Below, in pieces: positions 43,692 to 52,487 of a DNA stretch of 64,000 nt. Made by a program: the position numbers and the translations under genes. Every line of letters begins with the position of its first letter. Position 1 is the first letter of the stretch. The DNA comes from Natronorubrum texcoconense. Lineage in GTDB: Archaea > Halobacteriota > Halobacteria > Halobacteriales > Natrialbaceae. The stretch lies in the NCBI RefSeq assembly GCF_900100335.1, contig NZ_FNFE01000003.1, positions 310,001 through 374,000 of the forward strand, written 5' to 3'. The notes below the pieces were generated by a model, which was not told the DNA's origin, did not search any database, and worked only from the letters and a program-made list of their open reading frames with translations.

Positions 43692-45485
43692 ATGAGTACC
43701 AGAAAATGGGCGGACGAGACAATACTGGTAGCGACAATACATAATATAAGAGTGAGAACCACACTTATAGATGAGAGCTGTCTGTTTGATACAGAACACC
43801 CAATACCCCTCAGTGCTAACAATTACCTCGTGGATACGTGGAAGTCGATTGCGTCCGATTTCGGTGGTAGGCGAGCTATCATCAGCCTCGGAGTTCTGTA
43901 TATCCTGTTCGCAATCGGACTGGCCTATGTGGAAATCTTGCGCGGAGATCCGGTGGTGGACTCCCTCTTCATTTCCGGTTTTATCGGCATCCCGGGCGTC
44001 GTCCTCCTTCTGGGTGGCTACTGGCTGCCACGGACTGACGTAACTCCCCAATTCTATCCGACCATTACAAAGTGGTGTCTCGGTGCCATCGGTATTCTGG
44101 GCGGCACCCTCACTCTCTACCACTTCGCGCCCGGTACAGCTCTCAGTAATCCTGCTCGAGCACTCCTCGCTATCACGGCGTTCGTACTCGTCCCCGCTTT
44201 TGCCGGAGGGATCAACGATGCACGGTCGGAAACCCGTGCATTGGAACTCAAGCGTCGATCTAGACAGCAACAGGTCGTCGCCGATCTCGGGCAATTCGCA
44301 CTCGAAACTGATGACCTCGACGAAATCATGCACGAAGCCTCCCGCCAATTGGCGGACGTTCTCGACAACAGGTATTGTAAGGTACTCGATCTCGACGAGG
44401 AACGCCAAGAACTACTGCTTCGCCAAGGTGTTGGGTGGAAGGACGGATTCGTCGGCGAAGCGACGATCTCTGCCGTTGAAGACGATTCTCAAGCCATGTA
44501 CACGCTGGAGAACGACCACCCGATTGTCGTTGAAGACCTCGAAACGGAGTCGCGATTTAGCGGCCCGGAACTGCTGACGAGTCATAACGTCCGTAGCGGC
44601 ATCAGTACGATTATCGGGCCAATTGACGAGCCGTGGGGCATTTTGGGCACCCACGACGTGGCCCCAAAATCGTTTACCGACGAGGACGTTGCCTTCGTCC
44701 AGAGCGTTGCAAACGTTCTCGCCGAAGCAATCGCGGATAAAACCTACCAGCACGAACTTGAACAGTTAGTGAACGACCTCGCGGAGTCGAACGAGCGCTT
44801 GGAACAATTCGCCCACGCTGCCTCGCACGATCTCCAAGAGCCACTGCGAATGGTTTCATCGTATCTGCAACTCATCGAGCGCCGCTATGAAGACGAACTT
44901 GACAACGATGGGCAGGAATTTCTCGAATTTGCCGTCGACGGAGCCGACCGAATGAGTGCAATGATCGATGGCCTGCTTCAGTATTCGCGGGTAGATTCTC
45001 GGGGAGAACCGCTCGAACCGATCGATCTCAACGACGTGGTTGCAGACGTACGCAGAGACCTCGACCCCCGAATTGCAGAGAGTAACGCCGAGGTGCAGAT
45101 TGAGGAGTTACCTTGCGTCCGCGGCGATGAAAGCCAACTTCGGCAGGTGTTCCAGAACCTGTTGAAAAACGCGATTGACTATTGCGGAGATAGTCAGCCA
45201 CGAGTGTACGTTTCTGCCGAGAAAAACGGTACAGACTGGGTCGTATCGGTTCGAGACGAAGGAGTAGGGATCGACCCCGCCGAGCAAGATCGTATCTTCG
45301 ACGTATTCCACAGCCATGCTCCCCACGACGATCACCCCGGCTCCGGAATTGGATTAGCGCTCTGTGAACGAATTGTCGAACGGCACGGCGGTGATATCTG
45401 GGTCGAGTCCGAACCCGGCGAGGGAGCAATCTTTTCGTTTACGCTGCCAGAGCCAATAGAACAGGAACTCTATAGTAACAACTGA
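43692..45485 (+). CDS. Membrane GAF-domain sensor histidine kinase
   Basis: A 597-residue sensor. Four membrane helices lie between 62 and 172. A GAF domain is at 195-350, then a short coiled coil. The HisKA box is FAHAASHDLQEPLRM with phospho-acceptor His379. The HATPase has QNLLKNAIDYCGD, RDEGVGIDPAEQ and GSGIGLALCERIV. All catalytic motifs are intact. No response regulator is adjacent. The first 60 residues precede the helices and may be over-extended; a GTG at 43830 just before the first helix is an alternative start. The DNA here is less GC-rich than the surroundings. Confidence 0.88.
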   Translation: MSTRKWADETILVATIHNIRVRTTLIDESCLFDTEHPIPLSANNYLVDTWKSIASDFGGRRAIISLGVLYILFAIGLAYVEILRGDPVVDSLFISGFIGIPGVVLLLGGYWLPRTDVTPQFYPTITKWCLGAIGILGGTLTLYHFAPGTALSNPARALLAITAFVLVPAFAGGINDARSETRALELKRRSRQQQVVADLGQFALETDDLDEIMHEASRQLADVLDNRYCKVLDLDEERQELLLRQGVGWKDGFVGEATISAVEDDSQAMYTLENDHPIVVEDLETESRFSGPELLTSHNVRSGISTIIGPIDEPWGILGTHDVAPKSFTDEDVAFVQSVANVLAEAIADKTYQHELEQLVNDLAESNERLEQFAHAASHDLQEPLRMVSSYLQLIERRYEDELDNDGQEFLEFAVDGADRMSAMIDGLLQYSRVDSRGEPLEPIDLNDVVADVRRDLDPRIAESNAEVQIEELPCVRGDESQLRQVFQNLLKNAIDYCGDSQPRVYVSAEKNGTDWVVSVRDEGVGIDPAEQDRIFDVFHSHAPHDDHPGSGIGLALCERIVERHGGDIWVESEPGEGAIFSFTLPEPIEQELYSNN

Positions 45486-45637
45486 AACAATTTACGCACC
45501 GATCGAAACGCAGTCCTGCAATCGGGTATGCATTGAACTTCAGTGGCTACTATAGAGGTAGTAGACTGAGCAGTGACTTGTTTTCACCCGAATAATCACA
45601 TATCGACCACCACCACTACTTGCCAAGAAGTATCACA

Positions 45638-45829
45638 ATGCCTGCCGGAGGGAGCGAAAGAACACTTGCCCACTGCGTTGCCTGTGGTTCTGCCTATGCC
45701 GCTGAAATTCGGGATGATGAGACTATTCAGCCAATTGGAATGAGAACTGGCTGTGATTGTGGCTCCAATGAGTTCCAAACCCTCGATGATTCCGCCGGTA
45801 CCGATCGTCAAGATGATCAATACGATTGA
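45638..45829 (+). CDS. Small zinc-finger protein
   Basis: A 63-residue protein starting MPAGGSERTLAHCVACGSAY. Cys-x-x-Cys (HCVACG) and a later GCDCGSNEF pair can bind zinc. The tail is acidic. The ATG at 45638 is used; an upstream TTG is less likely. It lies in the same low-GC patch as the histidine kinase, 152 bases downstream, and may have travelled with it. Function unknown. Confidence 0.6.
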   Translation: MPAGGSERTLAHCVACGSAYAAEIRDDETIQPIGMRTGCDCGSNEFQTLDDSAGTDRQDDQYD

Positions 45830-46071
45830 CGATTGATCAGTTCGCAGAACTACTGGACGGCTGGCATATCGGCTTCGGCGTGAAACTACCGAAGACGTCG
45901 TGCTGAACCTATCCGCGAAATTCAATACGCAGTTAGTGACAGTTGTCGAAGGGATTATACTCCCTTGAGAAACGCCTCGGCCCCTACTGATCGGTAGCGG
46001 GGGCGGAAACCAGTCGTCCGAACGATTAGGCGAACACGACGCTTAAGGGATCTCGTCGGGAATCCGCCAAT

Positions 46072-46641
46072 ATGGTACTGAAAGAGTCCGACACCGAACT
46101 GGACGCGGGCGACCCCGCCCCCGACTTCGAACTCGAGGGCGCGGACGGCGAGACGTACACGCTCGAGTCGTTCGCGGACAACGAGGCGCTTCTGCTCGTC
46201 TTCACGTGCAACCACTGTCCGTACGCGAAGGCGAAGTTCGACCTACTGAACGAGCTGGCCGCCGAGTACGACGACGTCGCGGTCGTCGGCATCAACCCCA
46301 ACGACGCCGAGGAATATCCCGACGACTCGCTCGAGGCGATGCGAGAGTACGTCGACGACGGCCACGTTCAGTACGACGCCTACCTGCGCGACGAGAGTCA
46401 GGCGGTCGCGAGGGAGTACGGCGCGGTCTGTACGCCGGATCCGTTCCTGTTCGCCTGGTCCGAGGCCGACGAGGCGTTCCAGTTGGTCTACCAGGGTCGT
46501 CTCGACGATGCTCTCAACCCCGACGACGAACCCACGCGGTTCCACGTTCGGGAGGCCATCGACTCGGTGCTCGAGGGCGAGTCGGTGGACCTCGAGTGGC
46601 AGCCCTCGCAGGGCTGTTCGATCAAGTGGGTCGACGAGTGA
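46072..46641 (+). CDS. Thioredoxin-fold (AhpC/TSA-like) protein
   Basis: A 189-residue thioredoxin-fold protein. DAGDPAPDFELEGADGETYT is the peroxiredoxin-like start. LLVFTCNHCPYAKAKFDLLN carries the C-x-x-C active site. GINPNDAEEYPDDSLEAMRE and the conserved cis-Pro region VCTPDPFLF follow. This CNHCPYA type is common as a stand-alone redoxin. A CTTAAGGG box about 27 bases upstream suggests leaderless transcription. A thiol peroxidase or disulfide oxidoreductase role is inferred. Confidence 0.88.
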   Translation: MVLKESDTELDAGDPAPDFELEGADGETYTLESFADNEALLLVFTCNHCPYAKAKFDLLNELAAEYDDVAVVGINPNDAEEYPDDSLEAMREYVDDGHVQYDAYLRDESQAVAREYGAVCTPDPFLFAWSEADEAFQLVYQGRLDDALNPDDEPTRFHVREAIDSVLEGESVDLEWQPSQGCSIKWVDE

Positions 46642-46934
46642 CGAGTCTGTCAGTAGTGTGACTGCTTACTCATGGCTCATGCCTCTCTGAGTGACCACCG
46701 CAGCGATTGGAACCAACTCATGTTCGCACTTCTGCAGACCATATACTACAGTGACGAGACTCAGGAAGTATCTCATGACCTGATGACAGTGTTAGAAGAC
46801 GAGGGTGGATCGCCGTTCTCGGCTCACGTTCACCAGCGGGAAACGCAGTCTTTTCCGGATAGGCAGTGACGTTCGGATCGGCGCGTGTACGGACCGCTCG
46901 GTCCCGCCGACGTGGTCCCGTAGTGGTGAATTAG

Positions 46935-47069
46935 GGTCACCAGCCGGATGTCCTCGAGGCCATAGCCCAGATCCGAGAGGTGGACCTCGAGGGCGTCGGC
47001 AATACCCTCGGGGCCGACGTCGATCAGAACGAGGCCACGTTCCGTCTCGACGGTGACGGCGGGGCGTGA
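46935..47069 (+). pseudogene. Open fragment without a start, possible gene remnant
   Basis: Between a TAG (46932-46934) and a TGA (47067-47069) the plus frame reads GHQPDVLEAIAQIREVDLEG and continues to FRLDGDGGA, with normal acidic composition and helix-strand pattern but no start codon. It may be the 3' end of a decayed gene. The rest of the 562-base gap 46642-47203 holds only a weak 65-codon frame (46672-46869) that I do not accept. Confidence 0.3.
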
Positions 47070-47203
47070 ACGTATCCGGATTCACCCATGTCGGGTGGTT
47101 CGCTCGGAAAGCCCAACGCGTTCGATACCGAGGCTCGGAACTGCATCGACCTACGCCTGCAAGTGGTTGCACTATTACCGATATCTCCGTTAATGACACT
47201 TGT

Positions 47204-48058
47204 ATGACTGAAAATTGCGTGAGCCGACGGCGGATTATACAGGTCGGCGGCGGCCTCGTGGTGGTCAGTGGCGTCGGAGGTACTACGGCCGCCTCGAGTG
47301 ACCACGAAACGAACGACCAGCTAACCGATACCGGCTTCCAGACTCGAGTTGCACACCTCTCACCCGACGCACCCAACATCGACATCTACGTCGACGGAGA
47401 GCGGGTCCGCGAGGGCATCTCGTACGGGACGGTCACCGACTACCGCGACCTCGAGCCCGGCACGTACACGATCCAAGTCGTTCCCGCCGGTGAAGACCCA
47501 GCCGAAGCAGTGCTCGAGGAGACCGTCGAGGTCGACGACGAGGACCCCACCATCGACGGTCTCCTCGCAGTGATCGGTGAAGTGGCCGCCCAAAACCAGC
47601 CCCTCGAGGCGCTGTTTCTCGACGACGACAACAGCCCGGTCGATCCGGGTGCCGCTCGCGTTCGCGTCCTCCACGCCGCACCCGATGCGCCTGCGGTGGA
47701 CGTCGTTGTCGGTGAAACTGGGGATGCACTGTTCGAGAACGTCGCGTTCGGCGAATCCGGCTACGTCGAAGTCCCGGAAGGCGAGTATACGCTCGTCATC
47801 TATCCTGCGGGTGACCGAGAAACTAGCGTCTTCGAAATCGACGTTTCCCTCGCCGGAGGAACCGTCTACTCCGCGTTCGCGATTGGCTACCTCGAGCCCG
47901 AGGAAGCACCCGCCGATGAGCCGTTCGAGATACTCCTCACGGAGGACTCCCTCCCGGATGAAGAGGGTGTCGAGCCGGACGAAGAGGAGCCGAAAAAAGA
48001 CGAACCCGAGAACGAGTCTGAAAAGGAAGAGAAGTACGAGGACAAGCAAGCTACGTGA
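47204..48058 (+). CDS. Exported DUF4397-domain protein
   Basis: A 284-residue extracytoplasmic protein. MTENCVSRRRIIQVGGGLVV is an Arg-rich, Tat-like signal. Two DUF4397 modules follow: ARVRVLHAAPDAPAVDVVVG is the diagnostic strand of the second (about 145-235), and TRVAHLSPDAPNIDIYVDGE that of the first (about 40-130). The C-terminal 40 residues are a Glu/Lys/Pro tail. The ATG at 47204 is used because the signal begins there; a longer frame upstream is unconserved. Surface attachment or adhesion is inferred. Confidence 0.82.
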   Translation: MTENCVSRRRIIQVGGGLVVVSGVGGTTAASSDHETNDQLTDTGFQTRVAHLSPDAPNIDIYVDGERVREGISYGTVTDYRDLEPGTYTIQVVPAGEDPAEAVLEETVEVDDEDPTIDGLLAVIGEVAAQNQPLEALFLDDDNSPVDPGAARVRVLHAAPDAPAVDVVVGETGDALFENVAFGESGYVEVPEGEYTLVIYPAGDRETSVFEIDVSLAGGTVYSAFAIGYLEPEEAPADEPFEILLTEDSLPDEEGVEPDEEEPKKDEPENESEKEEKYEDKQAT

Positions 48059-48069
48059 TACTGCCGGCT

Positions 48070-48378
48070 CCCCGTCGTGGAAGGACGTAACTCGAGTTGC
48101 TCGTCGAGGATGAGCCGCGTCTTCGTGCTCACGACCCCCTCTTGCCCGCGCGCTTGCGTGATGAGTTCGTTGACGCCACAGGTGTCGGCGGCGTCGATGA
48201 CGACGACGATGTCCTGTTCGCCCGAGACCTGCCAGACGAAGTCGACGTCCTCCCACTCGGCCATCCGTTTTGTAACCTCGCGGGTGCCGACATCGACCGC
48301 GACGCCGACCTCGATTATCGCCTGTGACGTTCTACGCACGCGTCGAGATGGCAAATCGGGCCAGATCTCGTGCGACAT
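48070..48378 (-). pseudogene. Decayed Lrp/AsnC ligand-binding (RAM) domain
   Basis: The minus frame encodes TSQAIIEVGVAVDVGTREVT, then RMAEWEDVDFVWQVSGEQDI and GQEGVVSTKTRLILDEQLEL, a near-complete AsnC_trans_reg domain. There is no HTH upstream, and the frame runs without a stop into the antisense of the DUF4397 gene. A stand-alone RAM protein starting at the Met near 48378 is possible, but the missing normal end argues for decay. The gap 48379-48563 holds nothing else seen. Confidence 0.6.
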
Positions 48379-48563
48379 TCGCGCTGTGTATCTCGCACGA
48401 CTCGCCGAAACTCTATGACATCTGACTAACACTCCGAACTTCAGGTCACCCACGAAGCGAGCGGAGTCGAGATTCATACTCCCCCTCGAGATCAGTGCGT
48501 CCGTGATGGTTGCGTCTGCCGGCTTTTCGCTGAAATGGACAGGTACGCTATCGGTACTGTCGA

Positions 48564-49721
48564 ATGAGTTGGTTCGTTTCGAGCGTTCCGCTGCAGTCGT
48601 CCTCACTCCGACCGGACCCGATCCCGTGGATTCAGGAGACGTATCTCGCCTCGCTCGAGATGCAACTCCTCGCGACGGTCGTCCTCGTCGTCGTCGCTCT
48701 CTTCGGCTTCGGTGTAGCGTCTCGGTTTCAGGACGTCGTTCGCCGTCGGTCCGGCACCCAGCTCGCCGAGGCCAGCTCCGTTCTCCTCCTCGGTGCCGTC
48801 GTCGTCGGTGGCGTCTACGCGTTCAGCGTGATCTGGCACGTCACGTTCGTGCTCGAGCACACGCTGCGGACGATGGCGATCGATCGGTGGCTCGCCGCCC
48901 AGCAGCTGGTGACCGGCGCGATCGTCCTGACCGCCTACCTCGCGATCCGGTTCGTCAACCGGTCGATCGACAAGCTCTCCCAGACGAGAGCGATCACGAG
49001 ACACCAGAGCGAGGTCGCCTACCACGTCTCGGACGTCGCGATCGTCGCCCTCGCCGCGGCGATGATCCTGACGCTGTGGGGGATCGACCTGACGAATATC
49101 TTCATCGGCGCGGGAGCGATCACCGCGATCGTCGCGCTGACGGCTCGCGAGACCCTGACGGCGATGCTCGCCGGCTTCATCCTGCTGTTCTCGCGGCCGT
49201 TTCACGTCGGCGACTGGATCGAGATCAACGAGACCACCGGTATCGTCACCGACGTCACCATCTTCACCACCAAGATACAGACGTTCGACGACAAACACGT
49301 CCTGGTCCCCAACGACGAGGTGACGAACAGCCAACTGACGAACTACTCCCAGAACGATCAGCTTCGCATCGCGGTCGACGTCGGCATCGATTACGACGAC
49401 GATCCCGAACACGCCCGCTCGGTTATCGTCGACGCAGTCAGCGACCTCGAGTCGATCAAGAACGCCCCGAACCCGCAGGTGGTCGGCAAACGCTTCGACG
49501 ATTCCGCGATCGTGCTCGAGTGTCGCGCCTGGATCGCCGATCCGACGATGCGTCGGAAACACGACGCACAGACGGACGTGATGGACGCGATCGTGGCCGC
49601 GTTCGACCGCGAGGAGATCGAGATCCCCTACCCCCAGCGGATGCACGCGGCTCGAAACGACGGCTTCCGAATAGAAGATCGTCGAGCACGAAAGGGTGCC
49701 GTGTCGTCGCTCGAGGATTAA
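48564..49721 (+). CDS. MscS-family mechanosensitive channel
   Basis: A 385-residue small-conductance mechanosensitive channel, opening under membrane tension to release osmolytes. About five membrane helices lie between 33 and 205. The pore helix region is FIGAGAITAIVALTARETLT. The MscS beta domain follows: FSRPFHVGDWIEINETTGIV, then VLVPNDEVTNSQLTNYSQND. A C-terminal alpha/beta domain (260-350) is present, ending in a short charged tail. Its length is slightly above the E. coli MscS core because of extra N-terminal helices. Confidence 0.93.
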   Translation: MSWFVSSVPLQSSSLRPDPIPWIQETYLASLEMQLLATVVLVVVALFGFGVASRFQDVVRRRSGTQLAEASSVLLLGAVVVGGVYAFSVIWHVTFVLEHTLRTMAIDRWLAAQQLVTGAIVLTAYLAIRFVNRSIDKLSQTRAITRHQSEVAYHVSDVAIVALAAAMILTLWGIDLTNIFIGAGAITAIVALTARETLTAMLAGFILLFSRPFHVGDWIEINETTGIVTDVTIFTTKIQTFDDKHVLVPNDEVTNSQLTNYSQNDQLRIAVDVGIDYDDDPEHARSVIVDAVSDLESIKNAPNPQVVGKRFDDSAIVLECRAWIADPTMRRKHDAQTDVMDAIVAAFDREEIEIPYPQRMHAARNDGFRIEDRRARKGAVSSLED

Positions 49722-49775
49722 AGCTCAGAGCGGGCGGGTAAACGATCCCCGTCGAGTGACCGTCCGGCGGGCCGA

Positions 49776-50237
49776 TCACTCGACGACGAGGTCGGCGTAC
49801 TGCGAGCCGGAGTGAAGGCTACAGACGTACGCTGCCATCTCGGCGCTCGCCGTGAAATCGAGGGTGGCGCTGTCGCCCTCGGCAGCGATCTCGTCGGTCG
49901 CCAACTCGTCGACGACGTCGCCGCCGTCGTCCCAGATCTGGAGGTCGTGTGCCATGTTGTCGGCGTTGACCCACTCAATCGTGTACTCCTCGCCTTCCTC
50001 GAGGACGAGCGTCGGGTTCTCGACGCCGTCGATCGCGCTGGGTTCGACGCCTTCCCAGTGGGAGTTGTAGCCGTCGACGACGATCTCGGTGCCGGCGTCG
50101 ATGTCGAACGTGTCGTCGTCGCCGTTGCCGTTGTCGTCGCCGTCGTCATCGTCGCCACCGAGACAGCCTGCGGCGACGGCCGCGATCGTCGTTGCCCCTG
50201 CGGCTTTCAGCACCGTTCGTCGGGTGTGTTCGGTCAT
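49776..50237 (-). CDS. Halocyanin-like blue copper lipoprotein
   Basis: A 153-residue cupredoxin. TRRTVLKAAGATTIAAVAAG and Cys25 (AAGC) form a Tat-type lipobox signal, anchoring it outside the membrane. An acidic linker precedes the copper domain. His97 (NMAHDLQIW), Cys139 and His142 (YVCSLHSGSQYADL) are the three equatorial ligands. The usual axial Met is absent; Gln or Tyr stands there. It probably shuttles electrons. An in-frame ATG at 50249 four codons upstream is an equal start candidate. Confidence 0.85.
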   Translation of the reverse strand: MTEHTRRTVLKAAGATTIAAVAAGCLGGDDDDGDDNGNGDDDTFDIDAGTEIVVDGYNSHWEGVEPSAIDGVENPTLVLEEGEEYTIEWVNADNMAHDLQIWDDGGDVVDELATDEIAAEGDSATLDFTASAEMAAYVCSLHSGSQYADLVVE

Positions 50238-50389
50238 GATAGTCGTCATCGAACAGTTGCGTCCCTCTCCCATTGAAGAAGACACCTAATTCCCACGTAG
50301 TGGGAGGTCTGTCGACTATGTTCGGCCACAATTCGATATTCCCCGATAATTGGCGGTGAAAATAGAAATCGGCCGGAATCGATCGCCCG

Positions 50390-51478
50390 CTAGCGAACGC
50401 TGCGACGATACTGGACCGGCCAGCGAGACGCTGCGTCGTCCGTGAGCGCCCCGGCAGCGCGCAGGCCGAAGTAGGGATCGCGGAGGAACTCCCGCCCGAC
50501 GAGGACGAGGTCGGCCCGTCCGTTGCGAATCACGGCGTCGGCCTGCTCGGGTTCGGTGATTCCGCCGACGGCACCGGCGGCGATATCCGCTCCCTCGCTG
50601 ACCGCCTGGGCCAGGGGCACCTGGAAGTTCGGTCCGCCGGGCACGTCCTGCTCGGGGTGGAGCCCGCCGGAACTGACGTCGATCAGATCGACGCCGCGGT
50701 CGGCGAGGTCGTCGGCTAGCCGGACGGACTGAGCGATATCCCACGACTCGCGGTCCTCGAGCCAGTCGGTGCCGGAGATCCGAACGAACACCGGTTTTTC
50801 GTCCGGCCAGACGTCTCGAACGGCGTCGACGACCTCCCGAACGATTCGGGATCGGTTCTCGAAGCTTCCGCCGTACTCGTCCTCGCGATGGTTCGTCACC
50901 GGTGAGAGGAACTCGTGTAGCAGGTAGCCGTGGGCCGCGTGGACTTCGGCGATGTCGAAGCCGGCGTCGAGCGATCGCTCGGCCGCGGCGCGGTAGGCCT
51001 CGATCACACCCCGGATGTCGTCCTGCGTCGCCTTCGTCATCGCCGGTCGATCGCCGTCGAACGGCGGGTAGGCGTCGGGCGACGGCGAGAGTACCTCCCA
51101 GCCGCCGTCCGCGGGTGCGATCGGGGTGTTGCCGTCCCACGGCCGTTTCTTGCTGGCCTTGTGGCCCGCGTGGGCGAGTTGGATCGCCGGCACCCCACCT
51201 TGGTCGCGGATGAACTGCGTGGTAGGCGCGAGTTCGTTCGCGTGCTCGTCGCTCCAGATCCCCAGATCGTGGGGCGTGATCCGTCCTCGCGGGGTCACTG
51301 CGGTGGCTTCGGTCATGACGATTCCGGCGCCACCGACGGCGCGACTCCCGAGGTGGACGCGGTGCCACTCGGTCGGCAGTCCGTCGGGTTCACACGAGTA
51401 CTGGCACATCGGCGAGACGGCGAGCCGATTGGGTATCTCGAGGTCGCGAATCGATAACGAATCGAAGAGATCGGGCAT
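50390..51478 (-). CDS. Old Yellow Enzyme family NADH:flavin oxidoreductase
   Basis: A 362-residue FMN enzyme of the YqjM-type OYE branch, which reduces activated alkenes or acts as an NADH oxidase. IPNRLAVSPMCQYSC carries the Cys typical of YqjM. HLGSRAVGGAGIVMTEATAV binds FMN. QLAHAGHK and the HAAHGYLLHEFLSP motif give the catalytic His pair. DEYGGSFENRSR and LVLVGREFLRDPYF complete the fold. The ATG at 51478 matches the family start (MPDLFDSLSI). Confidence 0.94.
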   Translation of the reverse strand: MPDLFDSLSIRDLEIPNRLAVSPMCQYSCEPDGLPTEWHRVHLGSRAVGGAGIVMTEATAVTPRGRITPHDLGIWSDEHANELAPTTQFIRDQGGVPAIQLAHAGHKASKKRPWDGNTPIAPADGGWEVLSPSPDAYPPFDGDRPAMTKATQDDIRGVIEAYRAAAERSLDAGFDIAEVHAAHGYLLHEFLSPVTNHREDEYGGSFENRSRIVREVVDAVRDVWPDEKPVFVRISGTDWLEDRESWDIAQSVRLADDLADRGVDLIDVSSGGLHPEQDVPGGPNFQVPLAQAVSEGADIAAGAVGGITEPEQADAVIRNGRADLVLVGREFLRDPYFGLRAAGALTDDAASRWPVQYRRSVR

Positions 51479-51640
51479 CGCTCGAGTGTTACCGGAGGCA
51501 CGGGAAAACCACCGCGGACGAGGGTGGCCTTGCCGGCACGGAAGTCGACCCGCTCCCAGCGGTTCCGCACGCGCTGAGCGGATGTGGCCCCGCGGCAGTC
51601 GTTCGGGGTGACTTATTGCATTCGAGCCCACAGCACCGCT

Positions 51641-52477
51641 ATGTCACCGCCGACACCGCTGCTGGATCGGTTCGACGCGCCCCATCCCGTCGTTGGGATG
51701 GTCCACCTTCCGCCACTGCCGGGCGCACCGAGCTACGACGGCGACCGGACCGGGCTCTCCGACCGCGCGCTCGAGGACGCACGCCGACTCGAGGCCGGCG
51801 GCGTCGACGGCATCATCGTCGAGAACTTCGGCGACGCGCCGTTCTATCCCGACGACGTGCCGAAACACGTCGTCGCGGAGATGGTGGCCCTCGTGACGGA
51901 CCTCACGAGAACCGTCGACGTCCCGATCGGCGTCAACGTCCTCAGAAACGACGCCGACGCCGCGCTCTCGATCGCTGCCGCCGCGGACGCGGAGTTCGTC
52001 CGCATCAACGTCCACGTCGGGGCCGCGTCGACCGATCAGGGTGTCCTCGAGGGCCAAGCCCACGAAACTCTCAGGCTCCGGGACCGGATCGACGCCGACG
52101 TCGCCATCCTCGCGGACGTCCACGTCAAGCACGCGACGCCCGTCGGCGAGACGGCTATCGAACGGGCCGCCCTCGAGACGGCCGAACGCGGGCGGGCCGA
52201 CGGCGTCGTCGTCTCGGGAACCGGAACCGGCTCCGAGACCGCGCTCGAGGACGTCGAACGCGTCTCGAGCGCGCTGCGAGAAACCGCCGCCAACGGTGCC
52301 ACCCCCGTCTTCGTCGGCAGCGGCGTCACGAGCGAGACGATCGGCGAGACGCTCGAGGCGGGAGCCGACGGCGTTATCGTCGGCACGGCGACGAAGGAGG
52401 GCGGCGAGACGACGAACCCGGTCTCGCTCGAGCGCGTCGAGACCGTCGTCGCGGCGCGGGACTCGAGTCAGTCGTAG
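51641..52477 (+). CDS. BtpA/SgcQ family protein
   Basis: A 278-residue (beta/alpha)8-barrel of the BtpA family. VVGMVHLPPLPGAPSYDGD is the start signature. DGIIVENFGDAPFYP and VPIGVNVLRNDADAALSIAA, then FVRINVHVGAASTDQGVLEG, AILADVHVKHATPVGE and GVVVSGTGTGSET cover the barrel strands. BtpA stabilises photosystem I in cyanobacteria; in archaea the role is unknown and probably metabolic. It is convergent with the iron alcohol dehydrogenase, 10 bases apart. Confidence 0.9.
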   Translation: MSPPTPLLDRFDAPHPVVGMVHLPPLPGAPSYDGDRTGLSDRALEDARRLEAGGVDGIIVENFGDAPFYPDDVPKHVVAEMVALVTDLTRTVDVPIGVNVLRNDADAALSIAAAADAEFVRINVHVGAASTDQGVLEGQAHETLRLRDRIDADVAILADVHVKHATPVGETAIERAALETAERGRADGVVVSGTGTGSETALEDVERVSSALRETAANGATPVFVGSGVTSETIGETLEAGADGVIVGTATKEGGETTNPVSLERVETVVAARDSSQS

Positions 52478-52487
52478 TCCCGACGAA

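Noticed and set aside
46672-46869. 65-codon plus-strand frame
   Set aside because: Its composition is not acidic enough, it has no domain or promoter, and it lies in a decayed gap.
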